The translations under genes were made by a program, and so were the position numbers. Source: Actinomycetes bacterium (lineage in GTDB: Bacteria; Actinomycetota; Humimicrobiia; JAHJRV01). From it: DNA of 30,324 bases. The stretch spans positions 1 through 30,324 of the forward strand of contig JAUWOM010000003.1 in assembly GCA_030612085.1 (NCBI GenBank), in the 5' to 3' direction. Positions 1 to 8,213 of this stretch are shown piece by piece. The notes under the pieces were generated by a model that saw nothing but the letters and a program-made list of their open reading frames with translations, was not told the DNA's origin and made no database searches. Each line of letters begins with the position of its first letter. Position 1 is the first letter of the stretch.

Positions 1-1
1 T

Positions 2-238
2 CACAATTTATTAATTTTTATTTTTTTATGGCTCATTAGAAAAAGAATTAAAGTTGAAGGGAATTTGATATTAATCTATTGTATGCTTTATGGTTTAGCT
101 CGTTTTATAACAGAGTTTTTTAGAGATAACCCCATATTTGCATGGAATCTTACCGGTTCTCAAATATTTTCTATAGTCATATTTTTTACCTCATTTATAT
201 TTTTAATGTATCGATATCGTATTTATAAAAAAATTTAA
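2..238 (+). CDS. lgt: Prolipoprotein diacylglyceryl transferase, C-terminal part
   Basis: The first 78 codons form an open frame that enters from outside the window and ends at TAA 236-238. The peptide is hydrophobic and contains YGLARFITEFFRDNP followed by LTGSQIFSI, which matches the conserved C-terminal region of Lgt (a YG..RF..EF.R..NP motif, then a ..QI.SI helix). Lgt moves diacylglycerol from phosphatidylglycerol to the cysteine of prelipoproteins at the inner membrane. The last helix ends in a basic tail (RYRIYKKI). Only the end is visible, so domain completeness cannot be judged. It precedes rluD by about 80 bases. The call rests on the motif and is fairly secure. Confidence 0.85.
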   Translation, partial: HNLLIFIFLWLIRKRIKVEGNLILIYCMLYGLARFITEFFRDNPIFAWNLTGSQIFSIVIFFTSFIFLMYRYRIYKKI

Positions 239-320
239 TTTTAAAAGTGCAAAAAACATATAAAAAGTTAAAAATCTTTCCCGTGAAAATTTAGGTTTTA
301 ATGTTTTGGTATATTACCCT

Positions 321-1265
321 ATGGAAAAACATATAAGAAAGATAAAACTCACATCCTCTTATAAAGATATTGGTAAAAGACTGGACCTTTTTATTTGTGA
401 GAGAATACAAAAACTATCAAGGTCTAGAGTTCAAAAGTTAATTTCACAAGGAAATGTTTTTGTAAATAATCAAAAAAAATCAAAGAGCCATTTTGTAAAA
501 AGGGGAGATGATATTGAGGTAAATATTCCCCCTTTGTTAAAATTGGAAGCAAAACCTGAAGATATTAAAATAAATATTATATATGAAGATGAAGATATAA
601 TAGTTTTATCAAAACCTGCTGGTATCGTTGTTCATCCATCTCCCGGTCATCCTGCCAAAACAATTGTTAATGCACTACTTTTTCATACAAAATTTTTATC
701 CGATATTGGTGGAGTACTCAGGCCAGGTATTGTCCACAGATTGGATAAGCAAACATCTGGTTTAATGATAGTAGCAAAGAATGATGATGCTCATAAAAAT
801 CTTTCCCAACAATTTAAAAAGAAGAGTGTTAAAAAAATTTATTTAGCATTAGTACATGGTAGAATAGAGGAGGATGAAGGTAAAATTGATGCTCCGATAG
901 GAAGAAGTAGAAGGAATAGAAAGAAAATGTCTGTAATTCCTGAAGGGAGGAAGTCAGTAACTGAATTTGAAGTTCTTAAACGGTTTAATAATTTTACTCT
1001 GGTTAAGGTAAGACCTATAACAGGGAGAACTCACCAAATAAGAGTACATCTATCTTATATAGGAAAACCAGTAGTTGGAGATGTTCAGTATAGAAAGAGA
1101 AGAAGAATTGAGGATTATTTAAAACTGAAAAGGCATTTTTTGCATGCATCAAAATTGGAGTTTAAACACCCAAGAGATGGAAAAGAAATGAGTTTTGAAG
1201 ATAAGCTACCAGAAGAATTAAAAAATTCATTAAATATGTTAGAAAATAAAAATATTGATTTTTAA
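321..1265 (+). CDS. rluD: RluD/RluA-family 23S rRNA pseudouridine synthase
   Basis: The product (314 aa from the ATG at 321) has an N-terminal S4 RNA-binding domain (about residues 16-62, KRLDLFICERI...SRSRVQKLI). The RluA-type catalytic domain follows, with the signature RPGIVHRLDKQTSG; the Asp in HRLD (D142) is the expected catalytic residue. Further family motifs are VVHPSPGHP and GRTHQIRVH. These enzymes isomerise uridines in 23S rRNA (positions 1911, 1915 and 1917 in E. coli for RluD). RluD and its close relatives cannot be told apart here, so the exact target is uncertain. A TTG at 306 would add five residues; neither start has a clear Shine-Dalgarno. The position after lgt resembles the common lspA-rluD pairing, but lspA is not seen. 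Confidence 0.88.
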   Translation: MEKHIRKIKLTSSYKDIGKRLDLFICERIQKLSRSRVQKLISQGNVFVNNQKKSKSHFVKRGDDIEVNIPPLLKLEAKPEDIKINIIYEDEDIIVLSKPAGIVVHPSPGHPAKTIVNALLFHTKFLSDIGGVLRPGIVHRLDKQTSGLMIVAKNDDAHKNLSQQFKKKSVKKIYLALVHGRIEEDEGKIDAPIGRSRRNRKKMSVIPEGRKSVTEFEVLKRFNNFTLVKVRPITGRTHQIRVHLSYIGKPVVGDVQYRKRRRIEDYLKLKRHFLHASKLEFKHPRDGKEMSFEDKLPEELKNSLNMLENKNIDF

Positions 1266-1345
1266 GAATAGTAATTGTAATATTACATACTAATTAATAT
1301 AAAATAGTAACAGGATATCAAAAAATATTTGGGAGTGATTAAAAA

Positions 1346-1651
1346 TTGAGTAATATAAGACGTTTGGTATTAGATGTATTAAAACCACTATCACCATCTA
1401 TTGTAGATTTAGCTAAGCAATTGGCTGACATTCAAGGAGTTGATGGAGTTGATGTTAGCTTGGTTGAGATGGATGCAAAATCTGAAAGTGTGAAAATTAC
1501 TTGTGAAGGAGAAGACATAATTTTTAAAGAGGTTGAAATTGTAATCATTGATAATGGAGGTTCAGTTCATAGTGTTGATAAGGTCTCAACTGGTAGTACT
1601 ATTATTGAAGAGGTTCCAACTCATCAAGATACAGAATCAACCCTTGCTTAG
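1346..1651 (+). CDS. DUF211-family small protein
   Basis: This 101-residue soluble protein begins MSNIRRLVLDVLKP and contains GVDGVDVSLVEMDA, VKITCEGEDI and GGSVHSVDKV, the pattern of the DUF211 family. That family is known mostly from archaea (MTH889 is a structural example); its function is not established. The start is TTG 1346 behind a good Shine-Dalgarno (GGGAGTG, about 1331-1337). The last 15 residues are an acidic, Thr/Ser-rich tail. It lies 23 bases upstream of a VIT1/CCC1-like membrane gene, so the two may be cotranscribed and act together, possibly on a metal ion; that is inference from adjacency only. In a bacterial housekeeping cluster this gene is a candidate for transfer from archaea. 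Confidence 0.8.
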   Translation: MSNIRRLVLDVLKPLSPSIVDLAKQLADIQGVDGVDVSLVEMDAKSESVKITCEGEDIIFKEVEIVIIDNGGSVHSVDKVSTGSTIIEEVPTHQDTESTLA

Positions 1652-1674
1652 TCTTATAATACTCAAAAGAACTC

Positions 1675-2268
1675 ATGAACTTCCTTTATAAATATACAAA
1701 GAAATTAAAAGAATATAGGGAAATTTCAAAAGTAGATGAAATTGCAAGGCGCTACTTTGCCATGAATGGTTTTGATGGCTCTCTTACAATTTTAGGACTA
1801 TTAATTGGTTATTATTTGTTGGGTTTTAATGATCCAGCAGTAATTTTTGTAACCGGAATTTCAACCTGCGTTGCTATGGGAGTGTCAGGTTTATGGGGAA
1901 CTTACTTAACTGAGAGATCTGAAAGAATAAGTAGTTTAAGGGAGTTAGAAAAAGCAACAATTTCAGATCTTTCTAACACAAAAATAGAAAGCGCGCATAA
2001 ATTTGCGATGATAGTTGTAACAGTTGTAGATGTTGTTGCTTCCTCTATTACTGCTTTTTTTTCATTACTTCCATTTTTGTTTACCAGGTTTTTTAATATA
2101 AGAATTTGTTACTATATTTCATTTGCTCTATCATTTGTTACTCTATTTTTATTAGGAATATTTTTAGGAAGAATTTCTAAGGAAAATATTATTATCTCTG
2201 GAGCAAAGATGGTTGTTGCTGGAATAGTAAGTGTTTTAATAAGTGTCTTATTAATAAGGAATTTTTAG
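1675..2268 (+). CDS. VIT1/CCC1-like integral membrane protein
   Basis: This 197-aa protein has about five hydrophobic segments (roughly residues 36-55, 57-80, 112-138, 146-166 and 174-196). The start of the membrane part reads FAMNGFDGSLTILGLLIGYY, and the second segment leads into VAMGVSGLWGTYLTERSER. This fits the DG...G...G and S/A-rich helix pattern of the VIT1/CCC1 iron/manganese transporter family. The cytosolic loop between helices 2 and 3 is short and lacks the large Glu-rich metal-binding insert of plant and ferritin-fused members. The ATG at 1675 has no clear Shine-Dalgarno. It sits between the DUF211 gene and a membrane-anchored CBM9-like protein, giving a three-gene accessory group. 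Family membership is likely; the transported ion is unknown. Confidence 0.65.
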   Translation: MNFLYKYTKKLKEYREISKVDEIARRYFAMNGFDGSLTILGLLIGYYLLGFNDPAVIFVTGISTCVAMGVSGLWGTYLTERSERISSLRELEKATISDLSNTKIESAHKFAMIVVTVVDVVASSITAFFSLLPFLFTRFFNIRICYYISFALSFVTLFLLGIFLGRISKENIIISGAKMVVAGIVSVLISVLLIRNF

Positions 2269-2276
2269 ATTAAATT

Positions 2277-3446
2277 ATGAATATCAATAAAGATAAAACT
2301 TTAAAGGTTAAAGAGCAAGAATCAAATTCGATACTTGCTTTTCTAATAATAATAATAATATCTATTATAATATTTGCTTTTCTATTTTTTACAATTTTGA
2401 GACCATTCCTTTCAGAATTTTTTACAGGAAAGCAAACATTAAAAAAACCAATTTTTGAGGTTGCCATCTCTTCACCCAAGGATGGTGAAAAGATCCCCAT
2501 TCTTCAAGGAAAAGCAGAATCTAACATTGAGGTTGTTGCTTCAAGTAATCAACCAATTAATAAAGTAAATATATTCATCAATGGTGTATTGGTTGAGGGT
2601 CTTAATAAAGAACCTTATATTTTTAAATGGGAAACAACAACTACTGGAGTATATTCCATATATGCTGAAGCAGTAAATGATCAGAATGAAAAGAAAGAGT
2701 CATTACCAATTGAATTAACAGTTTATTCTCCAGAGGAGGAAGAAGAAAAAGAAACTCTGCTTGAAAAGACAAACAGGGTAATAAGTGAAATAGATTATAG
2801 AAAACCCAATGGAAGTCCTAAGGTATGTTACTTAACTGAAAGTCCTATTGAAATAGATGGGATTACTGAAAAATGGGAAGATTTCGATTCTTTTTCAGCA
2901 TTTAAAGCAACTTATAATACAAAGGCTCTTACAAGTCCTTCTGATCTTTCTGGAAGATTTTATTCTGTCTGGGATGATAAATATCTTTACATAATTATAG
3001 ATGTTACTGATGATGTTTTAACTCCATTAGGCAAGGAAAATGATATTTTAAAGGGAGATGGTCTGTTATTATCTATAGATAGCAATTTATACGGAGATTT
3101 AAATGAAAGGATACTTAATGCTGATGATTATCAACTATTTATTTCACCTGGTAATTTTTCAAACATACCTGCTCAGGTAAAAACAATCGTTCCTGAACAA
3201 TTTGAACTAATAGGGATAGAAGTTGACTCATCAATTAAGGTTGGAGGATATTATATTGAATTAAAGATACCCTGGATTCAAATAGGAATACAGAACCCAC
3301 AGGATGAGACACCATTTGGATTCAACCTTGATATTTTAGATACAGATAATTTAGGTGAATGTGAGCTTATAATATCTTCTTCTCCTCTAGCAAATTCACA
3401 GGATGCTTTGACTTTTGGAACTTTAATTTTAATTAAACCTTCATAA
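2277..3446 (+). CDS. Membrane-anchored Ig-like/CBM9-like extracellular protein
   Basis: The 389-aa product has a short cytosolic N-terminus, one long Ile-rich transmembrane segment (about residues 20-42) and then an outside part. Residues about 58-155 resemble a bacterial Ig-like domain (ISSPKDGEKIP..., VNIFINGVLVEG, GVYSIYAEAVND). A Glu-rich linker follows at about 156-165. Residues about 185-385 resemble the carbohydrate-binding family 9-like (DOMON-related) fold, with IDGITEKWEDF, SVWDDKYLYIIIDVTDD and YYIELKIPW. Such domains bind sugars or act as cell-surface modules; no catalytic residues are recognised. The gene starts 8 bases after the VIT1-like gene without a Shine-Dalgarno and ends just before a terminator. 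The ligand is unknown. Confidence 0.7.
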   Translation: MNINKDKTLKVKEQESNSILAFLIIIIISIIIFAFLFFTILRPFLSEFFTGKQTLKKPIFEVAISSPKDGEKIPILQGKAESNIEVVASSNQPINKVNIFINGVLVEGLNKEPYIFKWETTTTGVYSIYAEAVNDQNEKKESLPIELTVYSPEEEEEKETLLEKTNRVISEIDYRKPNGSPKVCYLTESPIEIDGITEKWEDFDSFSAFKATYNTKALTSPSDLSGRFYSVWDDKYLYIIIDVTDDVLTPLGKENDILKGDGLLLSIDSNLYGDLNERILNADDYQLFISPGNFSNIPAQVKTIVPEQFELIGIEVDSSIKVGGYYIELKIPWIQIGIQNPQDETPFGFNLDILDTDNLGECELIISSSPLANSQDALTFGTLILIKPS

Positions 3447-3477
3447 AAAGGGAATCAAGAAATAATATTCCTTTTTT
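3445..3477 (+). terminator. Rho-independent-type terminator after the CBM9-like gene
   Basis: An 11-bp stem (3445-3455 with 3467-3477, one G·T pair) encloses an 11-base loop; the right arm ends in six T. It begins at the stop codon of the CBM9-like gene and separates the accessory block from mihF-gmk. Confidence 0.6.
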
Positions 3478-3537
3478 AAAGATTTTTTGAGATTTCAATA
3501 TAAATTTGATTTCATCTGATAAAATAATAAAGATTAT

Positions 3538-3565
3538 TTGTATTTTAGGATTATTCTGGTATAAT
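3538..3565 (+). promoter_or_regulatory. Candidate sigma-70 promoter for mihF-gmk-rpoZ
   Basis: TTGTAT (3538-3543), a 16-base spacer and TATAAT (3560-3565) preceded by TG (extended -10, TGGTATAAT). It lies about 60 bases upstream of the mihF start and downstream of a terminator, where a promoter is expected. Confidence 0.5.
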
Positions 3566-3626
3566 ATTAAAACGAAAAAGTAATACTCTAAATCTATAAA
3601 ATTTTGAGGGAAAGGAGTAAATTATA

Positions 3627-3932
3627 ATGTATCCTCCAAAATTAACACCAGAGCAAAGAAAAGCAGGTCTTGAAAAAGCACTTAAACTAAGAAGAGAGAG
3701 AGCTGAGTTGAAGAAAAATTTAAAGAGAGGAAAAATTAGCCTTAAGGAAGTACTAGAGACGAGTGGACAAACAGTTGAAAGAATAAAAGCAAAAGATATT
3801 TTAACATCATTACCCGGGGTTGGAAAAATAACAGCTAAAAAGATAATGAACGAGGTCAAAATAGCAGCCTCTCGTAGAGTTAAAGGATTAGGAGCAAGAC
3901 AGAAAAAGGAGATTCTTTCTCGCTTTAGTTAG
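3627..3932 (+). CDS. mihF: Actinobacterial-type integration host factor (mIHF)
   Basis: The 101-aa basic protein begins with PPKLTPEQRKAGLEKALKLRRERAELK, continues through a long helix into a helix-hairpin-helix (LPGVGKITAKKIM, about residues 63-75), and ends in a basic stretch. This is the pattern of the mycobacterial IHF family, which is unrelated to the IHF/HU fold, binds DNA and helps shape the nucleoid. The ATG at 3627 follows AAAGGAG at good spacing. The gene is directly followed by gmk and rpoZ, as in Mycobacterium (mihF-gmk-rpoZ). It is the best single marker in the window for an actinobacterial relationship. Confidence 0.9.
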   Translation: MYPPKLTPEQRKAGLEKALKLRRERAELKKNLKRGKISLKEVLETSGQTVERIKAKDILTSLPGVGKITAKKIMNEVKIAASRRVKGLGARQKKEILSRFS

Positions 3933-3936
3933 AAGA

Positions 3937-4566
3937 TTGAATACTGTAAAAAAACATCCAATTGGCATAAGCCAAAGTAAACCTGAGAAAATAAAAAATA
4001 TAAAGAAACTTGGCAAATTAATTATTATATCAGGTCCATCAGGAGCAGGTAAAACTACTCTGATTAGAAAAGTCATGCAAAAAATTCCCACTCTAACCTT
4101 CTCTGTTTCAGCTACTACAAGAGCTATAAGAGAAGGTGAGATAGAGGGCATTGACTACTTCTTTGTGTCTCCAGAAGAATTTAATGATTTATTAAGAAAT
4201 GATGCATTTATTGAGTGGGCTAAGGTTCATGGAAATCTATATGGTACATTAAAAAAACATGTAAAAGAACTTAGAGAAAAAAGAAAAAATGTAATACTCG
4301 ATATAGATGAACAAGGAGCTAATCAGATTAAAAAGAAAAAAATTCCTGCTCTCTTCATATATATACTTCCGCCATCACTTGAAGAATTAGAAAAAAGGCT
4401 CAAAGAAAGGGATACTGAACGTATAAAAGAGATGACCAGAAGATTACAATCTGCAAAAGAACAGATTACCTCAAAAGGTTTTTATGATCATGTTATTATA
4501 AATGATGATATCAAAAAAGTTGTAAAAAAATTAAAAATAATTATAGAAGGTTATATTGAAAAATAA
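3937..4566 (+). CDS. gmk: Guanylate kinase
   Basis: The 209-aa product carries the P-loop GPSGAGKT (residues 33-40) and the GMP-binding and lid motifs SATTRAIREGEIEGIDYFFV, EWAKVHGNLYGT and LDIDEQGA of guanylate kinase, which converts GMP and ATP to GDP and ADP. The only plausible start is TTG 3937, four bases after the mihF stop. The Shine-Dalgarno is weak, so translation is probably coupled to mihF. This start gives a basic N-terminal extension of about 26 residues before the usual first strand (KLGKLIIISGPSG). The end overlaps the rpoZ start by 11 bases. Confidence 0.93.
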   Translation: MNTVKKHPIGISQSKPEKIKNIKKLGKLIIISGPSGAGKTTLIRKVMQKIPTLTFSVSATTRAIREGEIEGIDYFFVSPEEFNDLLRNDAFIEWAKVHGNLYGTLKKHVKELREKRKNVILDIDEQGANQIKKKKIPALFIYILPPSLEELEKRLKERDTERIKEMTRRLQSAKEQITSKGFYDHVIINDDIKKVVKKLKIIIEGYIEK

Positions 4567-4810
4567 AAAATTAGGTAAAAATTCTATCGATAAATTAAAA
4601 AATAAAATTGAAAATAGGTATATATTGTCAATAATTGCTGCTAAAAGAGCAAGGCATATACAATCTTATATAAATGCTCAAAAATATATGAGAAAAACAA
4701 AGTACCCCAAACCATTAATAGAGACTAATTCAACAAATCCTCTAACTATAGCATTTAAAGAAATTGCTAATGGAAAAATCTCATATAAAAAACCTGAGGA
4801 GAAAAAATAA
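4556..4810 (+). CDS. rpoZ: RNA polymerase omega subunit
   Basis: The 84-aa product shows the omega signature IDKLKNKIENRYILSIIAAK, then RARHIQSY, and a later PLTIAFKEIANGKISY. Omega binds the beta-prime subunit and helps assemble RNA polymerase. The start is TTG 4556, inside the end of gmk, with GAAGG (4546-4550) as a short Shine-Dalgarno; the 11-base overlap implies translational coupling. In many bacteria coaBC and metK follow rpoZ before priA. Here priA follows directly after 49 bases. Confidence 0.9.
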   Translation: MKNKKLGKNSIDKLKNKIENRYILSIIAAKRARHIQSYINAQKYMRKTKYPKPLIETNSTNPLTIAFKEIANGKISYKKPEEKK

Positions 4811-4859
4811 ATAATTAAATATAATAATAGGATCTATTGCTGAATATGGAGAAGTAATA

Positions 4860-7319
4860 GTGGCAAATAAATTTACTCTAGCCAAAGTGCTAGTGGATCT
4901 CCCAACAAAAGAATTAAGTAAATTTTATGTTTATGAAATACCCCCTCACTTAAGAAGTGAAATAAATATTGGTTCTTTAGTAAAAATCCCATTTTCTCAT
5001 GGTCTACAACTTGGATTTGTTGTTGGATTTACTAATAAAAAACCTGTAAAAAAGATAAAAAAAATTCAAGCTATTTTAGAAAAAAAACCCCAGTTTTCTC
5101 CAGTAATGTTTGAACTTTGTAGATGGATGTCCAACTACTATTTAGCACCTCTTTCAAGTTGTATAAAGCACATTATTAAACCTGGAGGTGCTGGTGCAAT
5201 TATTATCCTTGTTAAACTTACCCAAAGCAAGAAAAGATGTTTTGAGAAATTATCCAAGAAAGCTTTTTTACAGAGAAAAATTGTTGAGATAATCTCAGAC
5301 AAAGGAAAACCAGTAAAAATCACAAGATTACAAAAGCTTTTATCTAGGAAAAATCTATTTAATTCTGTTATTTCACTTGAGAAAAGAGGACTAATAAAAA
5401 GAATTTACAGTGTTAAGCATGAGCCCATTTCTTATCGTTTTAAAGAAATAGTTAAACTAAAAATATCTAAAAGTGAGGTTAAAGCAACGTTAAAACAATT
5501 AGAAAATGCTCCTAAACAGAAGGAAATACTTAAAAAATTATCTTTGAAGGTTGAAATTGAACAAAATGAACTTTTAAAAAGTACAAAATCATCTCACTCA
5601 AGTATCTCATCACTGGAAAAGAAGGGATACATCGAAATAGTTTCAGAAAGGGTGAAAAGGAAGTTCCCAACTTCTTATAGTGATGAGAGTTTGATTCCTA
5701 AAAAGTTAACCTCTTATCAAAAAAAGGCTATTAAGTATGTTGTTGACCAGATAAAAAAGGGAAAATCAGCTACATTCTTATTACAGGGAGTATCTGGAAG
5801 CGGAAAGACAGAGGTTTATCTTAGAGTAATATCGTTTATACTTTCTATAGGTAAAACAGCTTTGGTTTTAGTTCCAGAGATTGCATTAACACCACAAATG
5901 GTAACTCGTTTTAAAAATAGATTAGGTGATGTCGTTGGAGTTTTTCATAGCAAAATGAGCAAAGGAGAAAGATTTGATCAGTGGATGGATATAAATGAAA
6001 ATAGATGTCAGGTAGTTATTGGAACTCGTTCTGCAATTTTTTCACCATTAAAGAATTTGGGTGTGATCGTTATAGATGAGGAGCATGAAAATAGCTACAA
6101 AGAAACAACCTCCCCTCAATATAATGTTAGAGAAGTTGCTCAGAAATTAGCCAAGCTACAAAATTCAGTTGTTATACTTGGAAGTGCTACTCCGTGTATT
6201 GAAACTAGATACAAAGCAGAGATTAGTGAATATAACTTTCTTACTCTTCCAGAAAGAGTTACAGAGAGAGGATTACCAGAGGTTGAAGTTGTTGATATGA
6301 GAAATGAACCAATTGTTCCAGGTGCTTTGGGAATGAGCAATATATTAATATGTGAGATTGAAAAAACACTAAATAATAAAGATGGAGTTATATTATTTAT
6401 AAATAGAAGAGGATTTGCCATATTTTTACTCTGCACAAGTTGTGGATATGTATTTAAATGTCCAAATTGTGACCTATCCTTAAAATATCACAGAGTAAAT
6501 CTCTCACTCATTTGTCACCATTGCAATTATACAACTGGAGCTACAGATGTATGTCCAAATTGTAAGGGTATAACTCTAAAACCGATGGGGATGGGTACTC
6601 AAAGGGTTGAAGAGCAATTATACAGATTATTTTCCAAAGTTGATGTATATAGAATGGATACAGACAGTACAAGAGGAAAGATTTCGCATCAGACAATTCT
6701 TAACCAATTTAGCCAGAGCTCAGGGTCAATTCTTTTAGGTACACAGATGATTGCAAAAGGTCTGGATATAAAGAATGTGACATTAGTTGGAGTTGTAAAT
6801 GCTGATACAGCTTTAAATCTTCCGGATTTTAGAGCTGCAGAAAGGACATTTCAACTTGTAACACAGGTTAGTGGAAGGTCCGGTAGGGGTAAAAAAGTGG
6901 GAAAGGTAATTATACAAACACACTTTCCAGAGCATTATGCTATAGATTGTGCAACAAAAGGTGACTATTTAAAGTTCTATAAAAAGGAGATTAAATTTAG
7001 AAAAGAACTAATGTATTCACCATATTCTTATCTTATAAATATATTAATTTCTGGTAAGTTTGAAGATGATGTTATTAATCTCAGTAATAAAATATTATCT
7101 TTTATTAAATCGAAAGAAATAGATAATTATGCTACTATATTAGGTCCAGCACCAGCTCCTCTTTCAAGAATTAAGGATAAATATAGATGGCATATATTTA
7201 TAAAAACAGAAAAACCTGATAAAACGAAAGAAATATTGAATCAAACAATGTTAGAGATTCCTAGATTAGGTAAGAAGGCTAAATATGTAGTAGATGTTGA
7301 CCCCATATTAACAATGTAA
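4860..7319 (+). CDS. priA: Primosomal replication-restart helicase PriA
   Basis: The 819-aa product has the N-terminal PriA DNA-binding region (about 1-105, FYVYEIPPHL...IGSLVKIPF), a winged-helix-like part, and then superfamily 2 helicase motifs. These include Walker A GVSGSGKTEVYLR (about 311-323) and DEEH (about 406-409). The zinc-binding cysteine region is intact: CTSCG, CPNC, CHHC and CPNC (about residues 525-570). The C-terminal helicase half carries GTQMIAKGLDIKNVTLVG. Since actinobacterial PriA homologues often have degenerate helicase motifs, the intact Walker A and DEEH here are worth noting. The start is GTG 4860 with GGAGAAG upstream. PriA reloads the replisome at stalled forks. 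Confidence 0.95.
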   Translation: MANKFTLAKVLVDLPTKELSKFYVYEIPPHLRSEINIGSLVKIPFSHGLQLGFVVGFTNKKPVKKIKKIQAILEKKPQFSPVMFELCRWMSNYYLAPLSSCIKHIIKPGGAGAIIILVKLTQSKKRCFEKLSKKAFLQRKIVEIISDKGKPVKITRLQKLLSRKNLFNSVISLEKRGLIKRIYSVKHEPISYRFKEIVKLKISKSEVKATLKQLENAPKQKEILKKLSLKVEIEQNELLKSTKSSHSSISSLEKKGYIEIVSERVKRKFPTSYSDESLIPKKLTSYQKKAIKYVVDQIKKGKSATFLLQGVSGSGKTEVYLRVISFILSIGKTALVLVPEIALTPQMVTRFKNRLGDVVGVFHSKMSKGERFDQWMDINENRCQVVIGTRSAIFSPLKNLGVIVIDEEHENSYKETTSPQYNVREVAQKLAKLQNSVVILGSATPCIETRYKAEISEYNFLTLPERVTERGLPEVEVVDMRNEPIVPGALGMSNILICEIEKTLNNKDGVILFINRRGFAIFLLCTSCGYVFKCPNCDLSLKYHRVNLSLICHHCNYTTGATDVCPNCKGITLKPMGMGTQRVEEQLYRLFSKVDVYRMDTDSTRGKISHQTILNQFSQSSGSILLGTQMIAKGLDIKNVTLVGVVNADTALNLPDFRAAERTFQLVTQVSGRSGRGKKVGKVIIQTHFPEHYAIDCATKGDYLKFYKKEIKFRKELMYSPYSYLINILISGKFEDDVINLSNKILSFIKSKEIDNYATILGPAPAPLSRIKDKYRWHIFIKTEKPDKTKEILNQTMLEIPRLGKKAKYVVDVDPILTM

Positions 7320-7706
7320 ATAACTTTCTTTGCATATTAAAATAAGACTACCTTAATCAAGTGATAAAGTAAAAAATGGTTAGACATAATTTCAAGGTAT
7401 TAGATAAAATTTAAAAATAGACAGTCTAAAATATAAATTTACAAAAAAAGTGTCCATTTTTAAATTTTATATGACATAGACATTTTTAGAGTTTGAAAAG
7501 TTTTAAAATTTAGGTTAGAATTTTTTCCTATTTTTTTAATAAATTTAAGTTTTAATATTAACTTTATGGTATATTTTTAAAGGAAATTTAGATTAGAAAA
7601 TATATATAAAGTTTCCAATAATTTTTGGATATTAGTAAAAGTCTTAATATTTTTAAATGGTAATTTTTTAAATTTTGAAAGTTAAACATACAAGAGAAAA
7701 TTGATA
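7320..7706. other. Long AT-rich intergenic region between priA and def
   Basis: This 387-base spacer has no convincing open frame or RNA gene. It is extremely AT-rich. Its one clear structure is the 20-bp inverted repeat at 7404-7470. In the comparable mycobacterial cluster several genes lie between priA and fmt. Confidence 0.6.
7404..7470. repeat. 20-bp imperfect inverted repeat
   Basis: The left arm 7404-7423 (ending ...AAAAATAGACA) and the right arm 7451-7470 (starting TGTCCATTTTT...) match at 19 of 20 positions around a 27-base spacer. A further partial copy of the arm core (AGACATTTTTAGAG) follows at about 7478-7491. It has no U-run typical of a terminator. It could be an mRNA 3' stem-loop for priA or the relic of a small element. 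Confidence 0.55.
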
Positions 7707-8213
7707 ATGGCAAAAAATAGGATAAAGGTATTTGGAAACCCCGTTTTAAGGGAAAAATGTTCAGATGTCAAAGAGATAGATGGTAAGATTAAAAAATTAA
7801 TTAAAGATTTAGTAGACACCATGAAAAACTCTTCTGGTGTAGGTATTGCAGCTAATCAAATAGGTGTTTTAAAAAAAGTGGCTGTTGTTGATATTGGGGA
7901 TGAATTAATCGAACTCATAAATCCTAAAATTATAAAGAGGGAGGGAGAAACAGAACAACAAGAGGGTTGTTTAAGCTTTTACTCCTTAAGTTGTCTTATA
8001 AAGCGAGCTGAAAAAATTTCTATAATAACTAAAAATTCAAAAGGTCAAAAGGTTAAAATAAATGCTGAAGGTCTGTTGGCAAGGGCGATTCAACATGAGA
8101 TTGATCATCTTAATGGTGTTTTAATTATTGATCATGCTTCAAATGAAGATAGAAGAAAAATACTTTTAGAAATGAATGAGTTAAGAAAACAATATCAGGA
8201 GGGGAAGATTTGA
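7707..8213 (+). CDS. def: Peptide deformylase
   Basis: The 168-aa product carries all three deformylase motifs: GVGIAANQIG (G.G.AA.Q), EGCLSF (EGCLS, with the metal-ligand Cys) and HEIDH (HE.DH, with the metal-ligand and catalytic residues). The enzyme removes the formyl group from the initiator Met of nascent proteins. ATG 7707 is preferred over the TTG at 7701. It overlaps fmt by 4 bases; pairing of def with fmt joins the removal and addition of formyl groups in one unit. Confidence 0.95.
   Translation: MAKNRIKVFGNPVLREKCSDVKEIDGKIKKLIKDLVDTMKNSSGVGIAANQIGVLKKVAVVDIGDELIELINPKIIKREGETEQQEGCLSFYSLSCLIKRAEKISIITKNSKGQKVKINAEGLLARAIQHEIDHLNGVLIIDHASNEDRRKILLEMNELRKQYQEGKI

Noticed and set aside
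2270..2500. 76-codon open frame on the - strand opposite the start of the CBM9-like gene
   Set aside because: It mirrors the transmembrane and early Ig-like coding region; no independent support.
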